Assembly (NCBI GenBank): GCA_009741485.1
Contig: CM019219.1
Span: forward strand, 2,269,998-2,333,997
Length of the DNA stretch: 64,000 bases
Source of the DNA: Malurus cyaneus samueli
Taxonomy: Eukaryota; Chordata; Aves; Passeriformes; Maluridae
Direction: 5' to 3'
Part shown: positions 59,701 through 64,000 of the stretch, in pieces
Layout: each line of letters starts with the position of its first letter
Numbering within the stretch: position 1 is the stretch's first letter
Translations under genes and position numbers: made by a program
Notes under the pieces: model-generated
Told to the model about the DNA's origin: nothing
Seen by the model: only the letters and a program-made list of their open reading frames with translations
Database searches by the model: none

Positions 59701-61181
59701 TGTCTAATGCATCCTGAGATGCTGGCAGCAGAAGGTTTGTTCTGCAGCTGACAAAGGAGGGCGGGGAGCTAATTAACAAAGACAATCAAACTTTCATTAG
59801 TATTACTAAAGCCTGTACATTAAAATGTTTTGATGCAAACAACTGCAATTTATGTTTCCAAGCGCCATCCTTTTCTATCAGTGCTTCTTTTAAAGATGCT
59901 TTATTGTGTGGGTTTCTAGGTGACACCACATGTAATAGATTTCTTGGAAATAGGGTTTAACCATTAACCATGAGGATGTGTGTCATTATTTTCTTCAGCT
60001 AATGCCTGAAGGTGAAGCTGAGTGAATTTAATGCATTAAGAAAGGTAATTATCAGATAATCTTGATTGCCAAGGTTCTTCCTTCTCCAGCAAAAACTGAT
60101 GGTGGCATAATCTGTGTACACGAGCATCTCATTTTCCTTTCTGACTTTGATTTAGGTCTGACAGTATTACACAGCCTTGTTTCTCTTATTTTTGTGTTTT
60201 TCTTCTAATATTTCTTCCGTATATCTCATCTGTTTCCTTGTTCACCCTCATAAATTACGCTTCTTTTACCAACTCCTTTCCTTTAAGTAATAATTATATG
60301 GTCAAATGGATTGCTGTGCATTAAGGGCTAGAGGGAAAAAATTGGCAAATTTTCCAGTAACAGATTTTTTTCTCCTTTTCTGAAAGCTGAGGTGTAAGTT
60401 TGTCACAGCTTTCACAAATCTTCTTTCTCAGCAGTCATGCATCAAAGGCTTAGAACTGCAAATGAATTATTTTGATTACTGCTGCCCTGGGAAGATCTCC
60501 AGGGATGGGAGGTGCTGGGCTTAGCTACTGTCCATCTCTGCTGGGCCAAATCCTGCTCCCAGGGGAGTAAGGCATTAGGAATTTTGCCACTTACTTCAGT
60601 GGGGCTAGGATTTAGCATGGAGAGCACATTTTTTATTGGAAAAGAAATCAGGCTCAGGCTCCTGTGAGGTTAACTCCCAAAATTTAGTGGAATTCAATAT
60701 TTTGCTGCCCTGTGCTAAACCAATATTTGGGCAAATGAGGGAAAAGAAAACAAAATGAAGGACATTTGAGGAGGCAACAAGAAATAAAATGCAAAAAAAA
60801 AAAAAAAAAATCTTTCCAGATATATTTGTATCATCAAAGACAGAAACAGCTTTCCCTTCTCTAAGTTTTAGCTTTTATCTGATAGATCCTCGCAAATCTG
60901 ACTCTGCCACCTCACTGTGGGAAAGATTAGAGATGATTCTATGATAAAACTAATGAGGATCTAGAGAAAAAAAGTCAAACCCAAATAGACTCAATATTTT
61001 CTGCAGGATATTTTAATCAGTTCACAAAACCCTGCTCTACAAGGCATGTCAGGTTGTTTTCATTACAATTCATAACTGGAAGGAGAGACAGCTGAGGCAG
61101 AAGGAGTTTCCAGAGACTGTGCCTCACCTCTTCTCCCCTGTTCCTTTGTCACCCAGCCCTTAGGACAAGCAAACCTGACAG
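56712..61181. other. Intergenic, no gene; one candidate conserved element
   Basis: AT-rich, with an A18 tract at 60,793-60,810. 59,700-60,060 is a repeat-free stretch with closely packed homeodomain- and SOX-like motifs (TAATTA at 59,770, AACAAAG at 59,775, ACAAT at 59,782). No coding sequence recognised. Confidence 0.5.
60793..60810. repeat. Poly(A) tract (A18)
   Basis: Eighteen uninterrupted adenines; no retrocopy recognised upstream. Confidence 0.95.
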
Positions 61182-61182
61182 G

Positions 61183-61402
61183 AAGGTGCAGCCAGGTGGG
61201 GTCAGGCTCTTCTACCTGGGAACAAGGGACAGGACACGAGGAAACAGCCTCAAACTGTGCCACGGTAGGTTAGGGTTGGATAAGGTTTGTCCAGCCCTGG
61301 CAGAGCTGCCCAGGGCAGGGGTGGAGTCCTCATCCCTGGAGGGATTTAAAAGCTGTGTGGATGTGGCACTTGGGGACACGGGGCAGTGGTGGCCTCTCTC
61401 CT
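61183..61402 (+). mobile_element. CR1 LINE fragment (plus orientation, lacks 3' tail)
   Basis: GTGCAGCCAGGTGGGGTCAG, CTCTTCTACCTGGGAACAAG, GGACACGAGGAAACAGCCTC, GAGCTGCCCAGGGCAGGGGT and GTGTGGATGTGGCACTTGGG follow the CR1 3' region in sense orientation. A piece is deleted near 61,288 and the terminal ~80 bases with the tail are absent. Confidence 0.9.
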
Positions 61403-64000
61403 TTTTCAGTTTGAGTCCCTCTCCTTTTACAGTTTGGCCTCTACCTCACTCACTGTGTGAGGAGCTCTGCTGTCCCCAGGCTTGTCACAACCATGGAACC
61501 AATCCCTTGTCCATCGCTGAACCAGCCCAGCTCTGCTGAACTTGCTGCTTCTCCCTGTGTGACCTGGGGATGCTCAGGCAAAGTCCAAAAGCTGGGAATC
61601 CCCAGGGGAAATTGCATCTTAAATCACAAAAAATCCATGGAAAGTATCAATGACCAATAAGTATTTACACAGCGGCAGTAGTGGATTTGCCAGGTAGCAT
61701 GAGGCAAAGTTCTTGTCAAGGAGAGCAGATAAAATAGTCCGTTATTTTAATTAAAGTAATTATTCATGGGACTCCTGATGTTAAGAAAAAGAACAAACCC
61801 CTTTGCTTAACAATGAATAGCAACATAAATTGCCTGACTTGTCCGTGTCAGGACAGAATGGATGCACTGATCAATATATCTTTCCAGTTTTATAAAATAA
61901 TGTTAATGGCTATTGCTGTCAATATTTCTATGGGAAATAATTTAATAGAAGATTATTGTCGATCTATTGCTTTTTTTTTAATCCCATTCATTAGAATTAT
62001 ATCCTTCTGTGAGTTGTCTGAAAAAAGGGCTCTGAAAAGGACTCCCTGCTGTACTCAATTCTATAGGCCTTCAGAGGAAATTCCATAGAGCTGTATTACA
62101 TTTCTATAGATTTAATTCCTAGTGCTTTCTGTGGGAGTTTTTCCCCGGGAGGACATATGTGAAAGATCTAATGCTCTATTTGTATGTGCTTCAGTCCTCA
62201 GTGGTTTTCATCCCTTTTTTTGTTTGTGGGCTACCAAAAAATTTTCCACTAGAACATGTGGGCTCTTGTGTATTGAATTTGTGCTCAGTGACCGTAGACT
62301 TCGCTGCTTTATGTGGGAATTACTCCAGTGAATCTGTGGACAACAAATTGGGAACCACTGCTTTATTTATTTCCTTTATGTTGGCCATGGAATAGAAAAT
62401 GTAACCACAACTCTGTGTGTCTGGAAACAGCTGAGAATAGCTCGTAACACATTACTGTAATCATCACTATTGTCATTTATTAATCTGCACAGATTCACAT
62501 CTGCTTTTCCAAAGTGAAGACCAGGCTGGAAATACCCCTGAAGTAAGAAAACAGGAGAAGTTTTAAATCATAAGCAATATTGCTGCCATGGTGTTGGTTG
62601 TCAGAGAAGCAGCATTAGGGGAATGGAGGGGATATTGAGGAAAAAATATACCCAGGCTGCTGAGAAGCTCAAAATATGAATGTGCAGCAAAAAAAAAAAA
62701 AAAAAAAACCTACAACCATAATAGTGAAATTCAGTGTGTGTTTGAATATGTTCAATGGTTGACACTCATTAAAATATGAAATCTTTCCAAGACCAACATT
62801 TTGCCCCCATTTAGGTGTTGAAAGACAAAAGCAGAGCCTTCATAATATTAGATAATTAGATTTTCCTGACTTCTAGACAGTGAGTGTTTGCTGTTGTATC
62901 CCTCTCAGTGCATAAGGCAGACCACTCAGTTGTGAAAGTGTTTCTTTCTGGCTCTGAGAAATCATACAGATGAAGGAGCAGAAGTTTTAAATTATCCTCA
63001 TGCAAAACAATTCCTGAGTCGGGGTAGGCTTTTTTTTTTTTAATGTTGTAGGAACTTTGCAAGTCCCCATGAATCAGTGCATTTGGAATCTTGTGGAACA
63101 GGTTCAAAAACTGTCAAAAAGGTCTATTCAATATTGAATATGCTTGCAGTGTGAATAGCAGAGAGGGAAATCCAGTGTCTGCCAAAGGAATGTAAAAAGG
63201 ACTGATAAAACAAGCAGAAATCAGTTCTTTCAACTCCACACGGTTTTGTTTCTTTTTTCTTTCTTTTTTTTTAAGTAAAAAAGACATAAACACAAAAGCT
63301 GCAGTTGACAGTGTCTCTTTGACAGCACTTTTGTAGCCATTTAAGCAAAACAATGCAAAGCAGCTTTCTGGAGGCCGCTGGCAGAACATACTGTAGCTTT
63401 CAAACTTCACACAGACTGCTGAGAAATGAAATGTTTGACTGAGAAGCTGATGTGGGTTTGGCAACATTGCTTAATTGATAGTGTGAAAAGAAAGAGGATT
63501 CTGCTTCCACCATCTGCAACAGTAACGAGGACCAGCTCTTTGTCTGACAGCATCTGTAGCCTTTCTCCCACCTCTGCCTCACCAAAACAGGGGAATTGCA
63601 AGGGAACAGTGCAGCACATGCACCTGGGAGCATCAAAGAATGTGGATTTCAGGTTTAATAACTGATGGGAAACTCCTCTTTGGTCTTGCCTTATTCCTGT
63701 TGGCAGAAAGGTTCTTTGGAACTGGAGCTGGCTGTGCTGTGTTGGCCCTTGTGAGGCTCACGGGTCGGTGTAAACCCCAGCTGAGAGGGGTGAGGGGTTT
63801 TAGTGTAGGATTTTCTTAATGTAGGGCTTCCAGGGCCACTTGTGCATTTGGGAATGGGATTGGGCTCTCCTGCTATTTACTAATTAAAAATTGTTTCAAA
63901 GCCATTCGTGGCTCTCATGCCACTCCTTGATCCTCTGCTCTGTCCTTCCCCTTTGAGAGAGAGGAATTTATTGACTTTGCTTGATATACCAGAGCATGGC
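61403..64000. other. Intergenic to the right edge, no gene
   Basis: Contains an A20 tract at 62,689-62,708 and otherwise unremarkable AT-rich DNA. No exon of a neighbouring gene is recognised before the window ends. Confidence 0.55.
62689..62708. repeat. Poly(A) tract (A20)
   Basis: Twenty uninterrupted adenines with no recognisable retrocopy upstream. Confidence 0.95.

Noticed and set aside
17261..64000. Search for endogenous retroviral or viral genes, CRISPR-like arrays or bacterial operons
   Set aside because: No LTR pairs, retroviral motifs, regular spacer arrays or operon-like gene runs were recognised; all identified mobile DNA is CR1.

Overview
The window looks like bird nuclear DNA. 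It carries many copies of the avian CR1 non-LTR retrotransposon, several still ending in the ATTCTATGATTCTATGA-type 3' tail. It has compact spliced genes with GT-AG introns, CpG islands at promoters, and no mammalian SINEs. I cannot name the species. The gene order EDRF1-TEX36, head to head, matches the human 10q26 region. By that synteny CTBP2 would lie beyond the right edge, with its 5' end facing this window (inference).

Layout. (1) 1-10,813, minus strand: the 5' half of EDRF1 (erythroid differentiation regulatory factor 1). I could place 14 exons with consistent splice sites and phases, giving 593 codons; the gene continues off the left edge. (2) 10.6-12.5 kb: the divergent promoter region. 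It has two separate CpG-rich blocks, one at each first exon, with two CR1 fragments between them. The EDRF1 block carries a perfect TCTCGCGAGA palindrome. (3) 12,435-17,174, plus strand: complete TEX36 in four exons (175 aa), with tandem poly(A) signals just downstream. (4) 17.3-64 kb: a gene desert. I found no convincing protein-coding exon here. It holds CR1 fragments of both orientations, a few short tandem repeats, poly(A) tracts, two G-quadruplex-type motifs, several stretches that look like conserved non-coding elements, and one isolated CpG-dense block at about 54.84-55.06 kb. That block contains a near-consensus RFX X-box overlapping an ATG in strong context.

The two genes share a divergent arrangement but probably not a function. 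EDRF1 is a widely expressed nuclear factor tied to erythroid gene control. TEX36 is a testis-enriched protein of unknown biochemical role. Nothing here looks like a new multi-gene system. The orphan CpG block at 55 kb is the observation I would check first. Assembly defects: a run of 17 N at 15,480-15,496, 19 bases upstream of TEX36 exon 3, and a single N at 43,801.
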